From contig NZ_FOAO01000018.1 of assembly GCF_900109665.1 (NCBI RefSeq), positions 37,562 through 101,561 on the forward strand: a stretch of DNA of 64,000 nt. The letters are read 5' to 3'. The notes beneath the pieces are model-generated. The model did no database searches. It was not told the origin of the DNA and saw nothing but the letters and a program-made list of their open reading frames with translations. Position 1 is the first letter of the stretch; every line of letters begins with the position of its first letter. Of the stretch, positions 1-12,011 are shown one piece after another. The translations under genes and the position numbers were made by a program. The DNA is from Blastococcus sp. DSM 46786. Lineage in GTDB: Bacteria; Actinomycetota; Actinomycetes; Mycobacteriales; Geodermatophilaceae.

Positions 1-1134
1 GCCGACCGTCTCGACGTCGTCGTCCTCGGTGAGCTCCACGCCCGGGAACAGCTCGGCGAGGTCCTGCACGGGGAGCCGGGCGATGACCCGCACCGAGCCG
101 TCCTCGAGCTGCTCGATCTCCGGGCGCTGGAACCTGTCGTGCTCGTCGGCGATCTCGCCGACGATCTCCTCGAGGATGTCCTCGATGGTCACCAGGCCGG
201 CGAAGCCGCCGTACTCGTCGACCACGATCGCGATGTGGATGCGCTGCGCCTGCATGTCCCGCAGCAGCTCGTCGACCGGCTTGGACTCCGGGACGAACGT
301 CGGCGGGCGCATCAGCTCCTCGACCTTGGGCCCGCTGCGGTCCTGGGCGTTCTGCGAGCGGCGGACCAGGTCCTTGAGGTAGACGACGCCGACGACGTCG
401 TCCACGTTCTCGCCGATCACCGGGATCCGGCTGAAACCGCTGCGCAGCGCCAGGGCCAGCGCCTGCCGCACCGTCTTGCCGCGCTCGATCCAGACGACGT
501 CGGTGCGCGGGACCATGACCTCGCGGGCGATCGTGTCGCCCAGCTCGAACACCGAGTGGATCATGTTGCGCTCGCCGGACTCGACCACGCCGCGCTCCTC
601 GGCCATGTCGACCAGCTCGCGCAGCTCGACCTCGGAGGAGAAGGGGCCGTCGCGGAAGCCGCGGCCGGGGGTGATCGCGTTGCCGACGAGGATCAGCAGG
701 CTCGCCACCGGGCCGAGCACCCGGCCCAGCAGCCGGATGATCCCCGCCGTGGCCAGCGCCGTGCCGTACGCGTGCTGGCGGCCCAGGGTGCGCGGGCCGA
801 CGCCGACCAGCACGTAGCTGACCACGGTCATGACCCCCGCCGCCGCCAGCACCGCCTGCAGGGTGCTGTCCCACAGGTCGAAGAAGAGCAGCGCGACGAT
901 CACCGCGGCGACCATCTCGCAGAGGATGCGCAGCAGCAGGAGCAGCGCGACGTGCCGCGCCCGCTCGGCGACGACCTCCTCCAGACCCGCGGCCCGCTTC
1001 ACGCCGTCGCGGCGCAGCTCCTCCACGCGCGCCTTCGAGACCCGCTGGAGGGCCGCTTCCATCGCGCCGAACAGGCCGGCGAGGGGGATGAGGCAGATGG
1101 CGACCACCAGGCTTGTGATCGCGCCGGTAGTCAT
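1..1134 (-). CDS. CNNM/CorC-HlyC family membrane protein with CBS pair (C-terminus cut by window edge)
   Basis: The gene runs off the left edge; 378 codons are visible from the ATG at 1134. The N-terminal part is hydrophobic with several predicted membrane helices, as in the CNNM/DUF21 domain. It is followed by a CBS-domain pair that includes [20 protein letters not shown] near residue 310 and the start of a CorC/HlyC C-terminal domain. Family members are membrane proteins linked to divalent cation (Mg/Co) homeostasis; the substrate here is inferred. Its ATG overlaps the TGA of ybeY by 4 bp, which indicates translational coupling. The order phoH-ybeY-CBS protein is conserved in actinobacteria, usually with era downstream, which would lie outside the window. 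Confidence 0.9.
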   Translation of the reverse strand, partial: MTTGAITSLVVAICLIPLAGLFGAMEAALQRVSKARVEELRRDGVKRAAGLEEVVAERARHVALLLLLRILCEMVAAVIVALLFFDLWDSTLQAVLAAAGVMTVVSYVLVGVGPRTLGRQHAYGTALATAGIIRLLGRVLGPVASLLILVGNAITPGRGFRDGPFSSEVELRELVDMAEERGVVESGERNMIHSVFELGDTIAREVMVPRTDVVWIERGKTVRQALALALRSGFSRIPVIGENVDDVVGVVYLKDLVRRSQNAQDRSGPKVEELMRPPTFVPESKPVDELLRDMQAQRIHIAIVVDEYGGFAGLVTIEDILEEIVGEIADEHDRFQRPEIEQLEDGSVRVIARLPVQDLAELFPGVELTEDDDVETVG

Positions 1135-1634
1135 CGGGGACCGGTCTCCTTGGCCACCGGTGCACCGGTCACCGGCTCGCGCGGAGCCGCCCGCCAGGCG
1201 TCGATCAGCTTGCCCTGGAGGCCGAACATCTCCTTCTCCTCCTCGGGCTCCATGTGGTCGTAGCCCAGCAGGTGGAGGACGCCGTGGGTGGCCAGCAGCA
1301 CCAGCTCGTCGTCCATCGAGTGCCCGGCGGCGCGGGCCTGCCGGACGGCGACGGCGGGGCAGAGCACGATGTCGCCGAGCAGGGCGGGCCCGGGCTCGGG
1401 GTCGTCGGGCCGGCCGCTGTCGAACTCGTCCATGGGGAAGGCCAGCACGTCGGTCGGGCCCTTCTCGCCCATCCACCGCTCGTGCAGGCTGCTCATGTAG
1501 TCGGGGTCGACGCAGAGCACGGACAGCTCGGCCATCGGGTTGATCTTCATCTCGCCGAGCACGAAGCGGCAGACGCCGGCCAGCTCGGCCTCGTCCACCG
1601 CGATCTCGGACTCGTTGGACACCTCGACGGGCAC
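1131..1634 (-). CDS. ybeY: Endoribonuclease YbeY (rRNA maturation factor)
   Basis: This 167-residue protein has the YbeY zinc-binding motif [11 protein letters not shown] at about residues 117-127 (H-x3-H-x5-H) and the conserved TDVLAFPMD segment near residue 61. YbeY is a single-strand-specific metallo-endoribonuclease that takes part in 16S rRNA 3'-end maturation and ribosome quality control. The length is normal for the family. It lies 5 bp downstream of phoH and overlaps the following CBS protein gene by 4 bp, so the three are probably one operon. Confidence 0.96.
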   Translation of the reverse strand: MPVEVSNESEIAVDEAELAGVCRFVLGEMKINPMAELSVLCVDPDYMSSLHERWMGEKGPTDVLAFPMDEFDSGRPDDPEPGPALLGDIVLCPAVAVRQARAAGHSMDDELVLLATHGVLHLLGYDHMEPEEEKEMFGLQGKLIDAWRAAPREPVTGAPVAKETGPR

Positions 1635-1639
1635 GGTGG

Positions 1640-3850
<2,211 letters not shown>

Positions 3851-3959
3851 GAACCCTCGACCCTGCCTTCCTGCGACGGCGAAGTGCGGACATCCGCACT
3901 GGTGACCCGCTCGACTCTACCCGCGCGGGGCTTCCCGGAACCCGCGTCGCCCGAAGGGG

Positions 3960-4781
3960 TCAGCGCCCGGTGTAGGTGGCCTTGCCCGGCCCGTCCGCGA
4001 GAAAGGAGGCGACGGCGCCGCGGAGGTCGTCGGTGGCGAAGAGCGGCCCGGAGATCTCCGGCACCAGCGCGTCGGCCGCGCGGGCGCCCTCGCGGACGGC
4101 GACGGTCGCCAGCCGCTTGGTGGCCGCGTGCGCCACGGTGGGCCCGGCCGCGACCCGGCGCGCGTACTCCCGCGCCGCCTCGGCGAAGCCCTCGTCGGGG
4201 AGTACCCGGTTCACGACGTTCCACCGCTCCAGGACGGCGGCCGGGTAGCGCCCGCCGGTGTAGACCAGCTCCTTTGCGCGGGCGGGGCCGGCCCGCTCGG
4301 CCAGCCGCTGGGGCCCGCCCATCGAGGGGGTGAGGCCGACGACGATCTCCACGAGGCCGAAGGAGGCCTTCTCGGCGGCCAGCAGGATGTCGCAGGACAA
4401 CGCGAGCTCGAAGGCGGCGGTGAGGCAGAGCCCGTGCGCGGCGAAGACGGTGGGCACCGGGAGGTCCTCGAAGGCGTTGGCCACGCGCAGCAGCCGGGCC
4501 CACAGCTCCGCGCCGCGCTGGGCCGGCTCCGGCCCCTCGGCGATGTCGCGGAAGTACGTGACGTCCACCCCGCCGGAGACCACCTTGCCGCGCGCCTCGA
4601 CCAGCACGGCTCGGGCGCGGTCAGCCCTGGCCGGATCGGTGAGCTGCACCAGCTCGGCGGCCACCGCTTCCATCGCGTCGAACGTCGCGGCGTCGAAGAG
4701 GTTCAGCGGCGGGTTGTCCAGGACGACGACGGCGACGTCGCCGTCCCGCTCGATCCGGAGGGGGGCTGCGGCGTCGGTCAT
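3960..4781 (-). CDS. Enoyl-CoA hydratase/isomerase (crotonase) family protein
   Basis: This 273-residue crotonase-fold protein has the N-terminal VAVVVLDNPPLNLF strand and an oxyanion-hole region around FAAHGLCLTAAFELALSCDI (about 114-133). SFGLVEIVVGLTPSMGG follows. In typical hydratases the two catalytic Glu lie in the regions around FELALSCD and LVEIVVG; a Glu is visible in each, but with non-classical spacing, so substrate and reaction cannot be fixed. It probably acts on acyl-CoA thioesters in fatty-acid or amino-acid breakdown. The gene precedes phoH on the same strand with a 109-bp gap and is downstream of the HIT gene. Confidence 0.85.
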   Translation of the reverse strand: MTDAAAPLRIERDGDVAVVVLDNPPLNLFDAATFDAMEAVAAELVQLTDPARADRARAVLVEARGKVVSGGVDVTYFRDIAEGPEPAQRGAELWARLLRVANAFEDLPVPTVFAAHGLCLTAAFELALSCDILLAAEKASFGLVEIVVGLTPSMGGPQRLAERAGPARAKELVYTGGRYPAAVLERWNVVNRVLPDEGFAEAAREYARRVAAGPTVAHAATKRLATVAVREGARAADALVPEISGPLFATDDLRGAVASFLADGPGKATYTGR

Positions 4782-4830
4782 GCGCCCACCTTCTCAAGCC
4801 GCACCGGGCCGGGCAGCACGACCCCGTCGA

Positions 4831-5190
4831 TCAGCCGGGCGGCCAGCCGAGGCTGCGGCCGCCGAGCACGTGCAGGTGGAGGTGGTCCACCGACTGGCCG
4901 GCCTGCGGGCCGGTGTTGGTGACGACCCGGTAGCCCGGCTCGTTGCCGTCGCCGGCGACGAGGCCCTCGCCGACCGCCACCGCGTGCGCCCCGGACACGA
5001 CCTCGCCGAGCAGCCCCGGGTCCGCGGCCGCCAGCGCACCGACGTTGCGGTGGTGCTCCTTCGGGATCACCAGCACGTGCGTCGGCGCCTGGGGGTTGAT
5101 GTCGCGGAAGGCGAGCACCCGGTCGGTCTCGTGGACGACGTCGGCGGGGATCTCACCGGCGACCATGCGGCAGAACAGGCAGTCGGTCAC
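4831..5190 (-). CDS. HIT family protein (histidine triad nucleotide hydrolase)
   Basis: This is a 119-residue HIT-domain protein. The histidine triad is HLHLH preceded by VD (residues 103-107), the HIT signature for hydrolysis of nucleoside phosphoramidates or dinucleoside polyphosphates. CLFC near the N-terminus (Cys4, Cys7) is the zinc half-site seen in the HINT/HinT branch. The PTHVLVIPKEHHRN segment is also typical. Translation starts at a GTG. A TATAGG sequence about 10 nt upstream (5199-5204) may be a -10 element, which would make the transcript nearly leaderless; this is only a guess. Confidence 0.92.
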   Translation of the reverse strand: MTDCLFCRMVAGEIPADVVHETDRVLAFRDINPQAPTHVLVIPKEHHRNVGALAAADPGLLGEVVSGAHAVAVGEGLVAGDGNEPGYRVVTNTGPQAGQSVDHLHLHVLGGRSLGWPPG

Positions 5191-5209
5191 CCTGTCGACC
5201 CTATAAGGA

Positions 5210-5258
5210 CCCCGTCCCCCTCACCGTTCGCAAGCTCACGGCGAGCCTCTGGACGGGG
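5210..5258. terminator. Hairpin between the liv operon end and the HIT gene
   Basis: CCCCGTCC at 5210-5217 is complementary to GGACGGGG at 5251-5258, with further partial pairing inside. It lies 9 bp beyond the livF stop, in the right place for a rho-independent-like terminator of the minus-strand liv operon. There is no U-tract, as is common in actinobacteria. Confidence 0.45.
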
Positions 5259-5266
5259 CCGGGCCG

Positions 5267-5985
5267 TCAGGTGCCGCTCTCGACCCCCAGGTAGGCCTGC
5301 ACGATGCGCTCGTCGGCGAGCAGGTCGGCCGCCGGGCCGGAGTGCACCACCTCGCCGCTCTGCAGCACGTACCCGTGGTCGGCGGCGCGCAGGGCGCGGC
5401 GGGCGTTCTGCTCCACCAGCACCACCGTGGTGCCCGACGCGCGGATCTCCTCGATGACCCGGAACACCTCGTCGACGATCTTGGGCGCCAGCCCCATCGA
5501 CGGCTCGTCCATGAGCATCACCGTCGGCCCGGCGACCAGGGCGCGGGCGATGGCGAGCATCTGCTGCTCCCCGCCGGAGAGCGCCCCCGCCGGCAGCGCC
5601 CGCCGCTCGGCGAGCACCGGGAACCGGTCGTACATCGCGTCGACGCGGCGCGCGCCGCCGGTGCCCGAGTGCCACGTGCCCATCTGGAGGTTCTCCTCGA
5701 TGGTGAGCGTCGCGAGGATCTGCCGCCCCTCGGGCACCTGCACCAGCCCCCGTCCGACCAGCTTGTGGGCGGGGGTCCGGGTGATGTCCTGGCCCTCGAA
5801 GGTGATCCGGCCGCCGGCCGGCCGCAGCATCCCGGAGACGGCGTTGATGACCGAGGACTTCCCTGCCCCGTTCGCCCCGACCAGCGTCACCAGCGAGCCC
5901 TGCTCGGCCCGGAAGGAGACGTCCCGCACCGCCTCGACCCGGCCGTAGGTCACCCGCAGGCCCTCCACGGTGAGGATCGGGTCGC

Positions 5986-5989
<4 letters not shown>
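5267..5989 (-). CDS. livF: Branched-chain amino acid-type ABC transporter ATP-binding protein LivF
   Basis: This 240-residue ABC ATPase has Walker A GANGAGKSS near residue 36, signature LSGGEQQMLAIARAL near 139 and Walker B VMLMDEPSMGLAP near 160, followed by the H-loop. The DEPSMGLAPKIVDEVF segment is characteristic of LivF. It would pair with the LivG half of the preceding fused gene to energise uptake through LivH/LivM. The start ATG overlaps the TGA of the livM-livG gene by 4 bp. It is the last gene of the operon. Confidence 0.93.
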
Positions 5990-7796
<1,807 letters not shown>

Positions 7797-7797
<1 letters not shown>

Positions 7798-8672
7798 CAG
7801 ACCTCCCGGACCTTCCGCGCGCCGAGCAGCCCCTGCGGGCGCAGCAGCAGGATCACGAACAGCAGGCCGAAGGCGATGACGTTCACCCACGACGAGCCGA
7901 TGTACTGGACGGCGAACACCTCGGCCAGGCCCAGCAGCAGCCCGCCGATGAGCGCGCCGGGCAGCGAGCCCATGCCGCCGACGATGATGACCGCCAGGCC
8001 CTTGAGCTCGATCGCCGCGCCCATGCCCAGCTGGGCGGTGTTCACGTTGATCGCGAACAGCACGCCGGCGACCGCGCCGAGCGCCGAGGAGATCGCGAAG
8101 GTGACCGCGGTGACCCGGTCGACGTTCACGCCGAGCACCCGCGCCGCGGTCGGGTTCTCCGCGACCGCGCGCATCCCCCGGCCCAGCCGTGTCCGCGTGA
8201 CCATGTAGGTCAGGCCCACCATCAGGGCGAGCGAGACCACGAGGATGACCACCTGCACGAGGGTCACCTGGGCGCCGAACACCTCGAAGCGGGTGTCGGG
8301 GAAGGAGCCCGGCGGGAAGCGGCGGGTGTCGGGGCCGTAGCGCCACTGCAGCAGCGCGATGAGCATGCCCGCGAGCGCGATCGAGGAGATCAGCCCGGCG
8401 AAGTGGGCATCGGCCCGGTTCTTGAGCGGCCGGAACGCCACCCGCTCGATGACCAGGCCGACGACGGCGCCGAAGACGAACACGATCGGCAGCGCGGCCC
8501 AGAGGGACAGCCCGCCCCGCTCGACCAGCTCGATGCCGACGAAGGCGGAGGCGGCGAAGACCGCGGGGTGCGCGAGGTTCAGCCGGTCGAGGATGCCGAA
8601 GACCAGCGTGAACCCGATGGCGAACAACGCGTAGATCGAGCCGATGAAGATGCCGTTGAGGAGCTGCTGCAC
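7797..8672 (-). CDS. livH: Branched-chain amino acid-type ABC transporter permease LivH
   Basis: This 291-residue inner-membrane permease has the LivH N-terminus MQQLLNGIFIGSIYALFAIG and about eight hydrophobic segments. GRGMRAVAENPTAARVLGV is the cytoplasmic coupling loop that contacts the ATPase. Starts at GTG 8672. It would form the translocation pore with the LivM domain of the next gene. The final codons share one base with the start of livMG (TGATG), so the subunits are translationally coupled. Confidence 0.94.
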
Positions 8673-8722
8673 AGCGTTGCCTGTTCTCGTCGTGGGTGCC
8701 CGGGCACGGTAGCCGACGCACG

Positions 8723-8757
8723 GCCGGGGGCCCGGTCGCCAGGACCGGGCCCCCGGC
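8723..8757 (-). terminator. Perfect 15-bp hairpin between livK and livH (attenuator candidate)
   Basis: GCCGGGGGCCCGGTC (8723-8737) and its exact reverse complement (8743-8757) are separated by 5 nt. The hairpin sits about 48 nt after the livK stop and 50 nt before the livH start, inside what is otherwise one operon. It has no T-run. A partial terminator or 3'-end stabiliser here would favour the binding protein over the membrane subunits. Confidence 0.6.
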
Positions 8758-8804
8758 GGGGTCGCAGCGCGGCGCCGGCCGGTCAGCCAACCCCGCGGAG
8801 CGGG

Positions 8805-9983
8805 TCACTCCAGGACGGTGAACTCGCCGTTCTCGACGACCTGGACGACGGCCGGGTGGTCGGCGTCGCGGTTCTCGTCGATGGAGAACTCGCCGAGGAC
8901 GGTGGGCACGTCCTCGATCTGCCCGAGCGCCTCCTGGATGCTGTCGCGCTCGGCCGAGCAGTTGGCGCGTACGGCCTGGTCGACCAGCTTCAGCCCGGTG
9001 TAGGCCTGGGCGGCGAACTGGTCGGGCTGGGCGCCGTACTCGGCCTCGTAGGCCTCGAGGAACGCCTGGTTCTCCGGGTTGTCGGAGGAGGAGTTCCAGG
9101 CGGCGCCGACGACGACGCCCTCGGCTGCCTCACCGGCGTCGGCCATCAGCGTCGGGTTGTTGAACCCGTTGCCGCCGATGATCGGCACGTCGATGCCGAG
9201 CTCGCGGGCCTGGGTCACCAGCGGCACCGCCGCCTCGATCAGCGCCGAGACCACCAGCGCGTCGGGGTCGCTCTCCTGGGCCTGCGTCAGCAGGGCGCGG
9301 AAGTCGGTGTCGGACTTGGAGAAGGTGATCGTCTCGCTGATCTCCACGCCCTCCTCCTCCAGCGCGGCGGCGAACGCCTCGTAGCCGGACTCGGTGAAGG
9401 CGTCGTCGTTGCTGTACATGACGACCACGTTCTCGAGCCCGAACTGCTCGGTCGCCTGGGCGATCGTCTGCGGGATCACCGCCTGCTCGGTGAGCGAGTC
9501 GCGGAAGATGTAGTCGCCGATCTCGGTGACGCCCGCGGCGGTGTTGGAGATGCCCAGCACCGGGACGCCGGCATCCTGGGCGATCGGGTCGGCCTGGACG
9601 GCGGCGTTGGACAGGGTGGGCCCGATGATCAGGCTCACGCCGTCGTTGACGAACTCGTCGAAGAGCGTGATCGCCTGGCGGGGATCGGTCTGGTCGTCCT
9701 CGATCGTGAGGTCGTAGGTGACGCCGCCCTGCTCGGCCAGCTCCGCGGCGGCGAGCTCCAGGCCGCGCTGCTGCGACTCGCCGTAGCTGGCCGCGGCGCC
9801 GGTGAGGCTGAGCACCGCGCCGAGGGGCACCTCGCCCTCGATGGTGCAGGACTCCCCGCTGCCCTCGCCGGTGAGCGCCCCCGAGGCGGCGGACTCACCG
9901 CCGCCGGACTCACCGGAGCCGCAGGAGGCGAGGAGGAGGGCCGCGGCGCCGGCCGCGGCGACGGTGTGGAGCTTGGTGCGCAT
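8805..9983 (-). CDS. livK: ABC transporter substrate-binding lipoprotein, LivK/leucine-binding family
   Basis: The 392-residue protein starts with a lipoprotein signal peptide: Arg/Lys at positions 2 and 4, a hydrophobic core and the lipobox LLASC with Cys21, then a Gly/Ser/Glu linker. The mature part is a type I periplasmic-binding fold of the amino-acid (LivK-like) class, with GAVLSLTGAAASYGESQQRG at its N-terminus and LIIGPTLSNAAVQADPIAQD further on. It should capture the substrate outside the membrane and deliver it to LivH/LivMG/LivF. Leucine/isoleucine/valine are the family default, but amides and urea are also carried by such systems and the sequence does not decide. Confidence 0.92.
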   Translation of the reverse strand: MRTKLHTVAAAGAAALLLASCGSGESGGGESAASGALTGEGSGESCTIEGEVPLGAVLSLTGAAASYGESQQRGLELAAAELAEQGGVTYDLTIEDDQTDPRQAITLFDEFVNDGVSLIIGPTLSNAAVQADPIAQDAGVPVLGISNTAAGVTEIGDYIFRDSLTEQAVIPQTIAQATEQFGLENVVVMYSNDDAFTESGYEAFAAALEEEGVEISETITFSKSDTDFRALLTQAQESDPDALVVSALIEAAVPLVTQARELGIDVPIIGGNGFNNPTLMADAGEAAEGVVVGAAWNSSSDNPENQAFLEAYEAEYGAQPDQFAAQAYTGLKLVDQAVRANCSAERDSIQEALGQIEDVPTVLGEFSIDENRDADHPAVVQVVENGEFTVLE

Positions 9984-10308
9984 GTCTCTCCCTTGTCGAG
10001 CACGACGACCGCGCCGGCCGCGACGAGGCGGCCGCGCGTCACTGGCGGACGGGCCGGTCCGAGGCGCCCGGGCGTCGTGGGCCGACCGGAGCCGGTCGGC
10101 TGGTTACGGGAGTCACAGTAGGCACCCTGCGCCGCGCCTTCGGCAGGGGCGTGGCAAGCGTGCCCAGAACGTGACCGTCCGGAAATCGGCGGGTGCGCGT
10201 CGACGGCACGGGGCGCCGGGCCGACGACGCCGGGTGCAGGATGGGTCGTCCCGTCGCCCCCTCCCGGAGGTCCGCCGTGCCCGTCCCCCTCCCCCCCGCG
10301 AGGACGTA
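9984..10308. other. Divergent intergenic region between livK and the phosphonate-type transporter genes
   Basis: A 325-bp gap between genes transcribed in opposite directions must contain both promoters. I see no convincing -35/-10 pair, operator palindrome or RNA element in it. A GAGGA (10300-10304) just before GTG 10309 is the likely ribosome-binding site for the plus-strand gene. Confidence 0.5.
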
Positions 10309-11268
10309 GTGCGTCCCGCTCGCGCCGCCCGGTCGGGTGGCTTCGTCCCCGGTTCCGACCCCCTCCCCACCTTCTCCCGCCGCACCCTGCTCACCGGCAC
10401 GGGCGCCCTCCTCGCCGCCACGCTCGCCGGCTGCGGCACCGGCTCCGCCGCCGCACCGGGCGACCCGGGGCCGCTGCGCATCGGCGCGATCCCCGACCAG
10501 GACCCCGAGGTCCTGCAGCGGCTCTTCGGCACCGTGGCCGGCTCCCTCTCCGCGGACCTCGACCTCGACGTCGAGTACCGGCCGGTGACCGACTACGCCG
10601 CCGCCGTCTCGCTCTTCCGCACCGGCGACCTGGACCTGGTCTGGTTCGGCGGGCTCACCGGCGTCCAGGCCCGGCTGCAGGCCCGCGGCGCCGTCCCGAT
10701 CGCCCAGCGCGACATCGACGAGGAGTTCCACTCGGTCTTCGTCGTCAACACCGCCACCGGGCTCGCGCCGGCCGACGACCTCGCCTCGCTGGCGGACCTC
10801 CGGTTCACCTACGGCAGCGAGACCTCCACCTCCGGCCGGCTGATGCCCGCCTACTACCTGCGCGAGGCCGGCGTCGACCCCGAGGGCTTCCCCGGCGGCC
10901 CAGGCTTCTCCGGCTCGCACGACGCGACGATCGCCCTCGTCGCCTCCGGCACGTACCAGGCCGGGGTGCTCAACGAGCAGGTGTGGCGGTCCCGGACGGA
11001 GAGCGGCGAGGTGGACCCGGCGGTGGTCGCCTACGCCCGCACCCCGGCATACCACGACTACCACTGGCTGCTCGGCCCCGGCGCCGTCGCGCGCTTCGGC
11101 GGCGGCCTGGGCGGCCGGCTCACCGGCTGGTTCACCGGGCTGTCCGCCGGTGACCCGGACGACGCGGCGGTGCTCGAGCTCTTCGGCGCGGGCTCCTTCC
11201 TCCCGACCGAGGCGGCGAACTACCGGCAGATCGAGGAGATCGGCCGCGACCTGGGGCTGGTCAGCTGA
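10309..11268 (+). CDS. Phosphonate/phosphite-type ABC transporter substrate-binding lipoprotein (PhnD-like), Tat signal
   Basis: About 319 residues from GTG 10309, which has GAGGA 4 nt upstream. The N-terminus has a twin-arginine motif FSRRTLL, a hydrophobic stretch and a lipobox ATLAGC, so it is probably a Tat-exported lipoprotein. Mature features typical of PhnD are RIGAIPDQDPEVLQRLF, the Tyr/Ala-rich DYAAAVSLFRTGDLDLVWFGGLTG and FTYGSETSTSGRLMPAYYL. This family binds phosphonates, phosphite or related oxyanions. No C-P lyase or phosphonate-catabolic gene is in the window. phnC follows after 8 bp. Confidence 0.88.
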   Translation: MRPARAARSGGFVPGSDPLPTFSRRTLLTGTGALLAATLAGCGTGSAAAPGDPGPLRIGAIPDQDPEVLQRLFGTVAGSLSADLDLDVEYRPVTDYAAAVSLFRTGDLDLVWFGGLTGVQARLQARGAVPIAQRDIDEEFHSVFVVNTATGLAPADDLASLADLRFTYGSETSTSGRLMPAYYLREAGVDPEGFPGGPGFSGSHDATIALVASGTYQAGVLNEQVWRSRTESGEVDPAVVAYARTPAYHDYHWLLGPGAVARFGGGLGGRLTGWFTGLSAGDPDDAAVLELFGAGSFLPTEAANYRQIEEIGRDLGLVS

Positions 11269-11276
11269 GCGAGGTC

Positions 11277-12011
11277 GTGCGGCTCACCGGCATCGAGGTC
11301 CGCTTCGGCGGCACGCCCGCCCTCGCCGGGGTGGACCTCGCGGTGGCCGCGGGCGAGCGCGTCGCCGTCGTCGGTGCCTCCGGTGCGGGCAAGTCGACGC
11401 TGCTCGGGGTGCTCAACGGCGCGGTGCCGCCGACGGCCGGCTCGGTGCGCGTGCTCGGGCAGGACCCGGCGGCCCTGCGCGGGCGGGAGCTGCGCCGGCT
11501 GCGGGCACGCACCGGCACGGTGCACCAGCACCTGGAGCTCGCCGGGCAGCTGCGGGTGGTGCACAACGTGAACGCCGGGCGGCTGGGCGCCTGGTCGGCC
11601 GCCCGGGCCGCGTGGTCGCTGGTCCACCCCCAGGGCGCCGACGACGTGCTGGCCGCGCTGAGCCGCGTGGGGCTCGCCGACCGGGCGTACGAGCGCACCG
11701 ACCGGCTCTCCGGGGGTCAGCGGCAGCGGGTGGCGCTGGCCCGGCTGCTGGTGCAGCGGCCCGAGCTCGTGCTCGCCGACGAGCCGGCGTCGGCGCTGGA
11801 CCCGGCGCTGGCCGACCAGGCGCTCGGGCTGCTCGGCGAGCTCGCGACCGGGCGCGGCGGCGCGCTGCTCGCCTGCCTGCACGACCCCGCGCTGGCGCTG
11901 CGGCACTGCGACCGCGTCGTCGGGCTGGCGGCCGGCCGGGTCGTGCTCGACGCCCCCGCCCACACCCTGACGGTCGCGGCGCTGGAGGGGTTCTACGGGG
12001 TCAGCCGGTGA
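11277..12011 (+). CDS. Phosphonate-type ABC transporter ATP-binding protein (PhnC-like)
   Basis: This 244-residue ABC ATPase has Walker A GASGAGKST near residue 34, signature RLSGGQRQRVALARLL near 144 and Walker B LVLADEPASALDPA, followed by the switch His in CLHDPALAL. GAWSAARAAWSLV in the middle resembles the helical insertion seen in PhnC proteins. It starts at GTG 11277, and its TGA overlaps the GTG of the permease gene by 4 bp. It would energise the fused permease. Confidence 0.9.
   Translation: MRLTGIEVRFGGTPALAGVDLAVAAGERVAVVGASGAGKSTLLGVLNGAVPPTAGSVRVLGQDPAALRGRELRRLRARTGTVHQHLELAGQLRVVHNVNAGRLGAWSAARAAWSLVHPQGADDVLAALSRVGLADRAYERTDRLSGGQRQRVALARLLVQRPELVLADEPASALDPALADQALGLLGELATGRGGALLACLHDPALALRHCDRVVGLAAGRVVLDAPAHTLTVAALEGFYGVSR

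Noticed and set aside
139..1263. Long plus-strand open frames opposite the CBS protein gene and throughout the window
   Set aside because: Compositional shadows of GC-rich minus-strand genes: low-complexity Arg/Pro/Ala/Asp translations with no domains, opposite well-supported genes.
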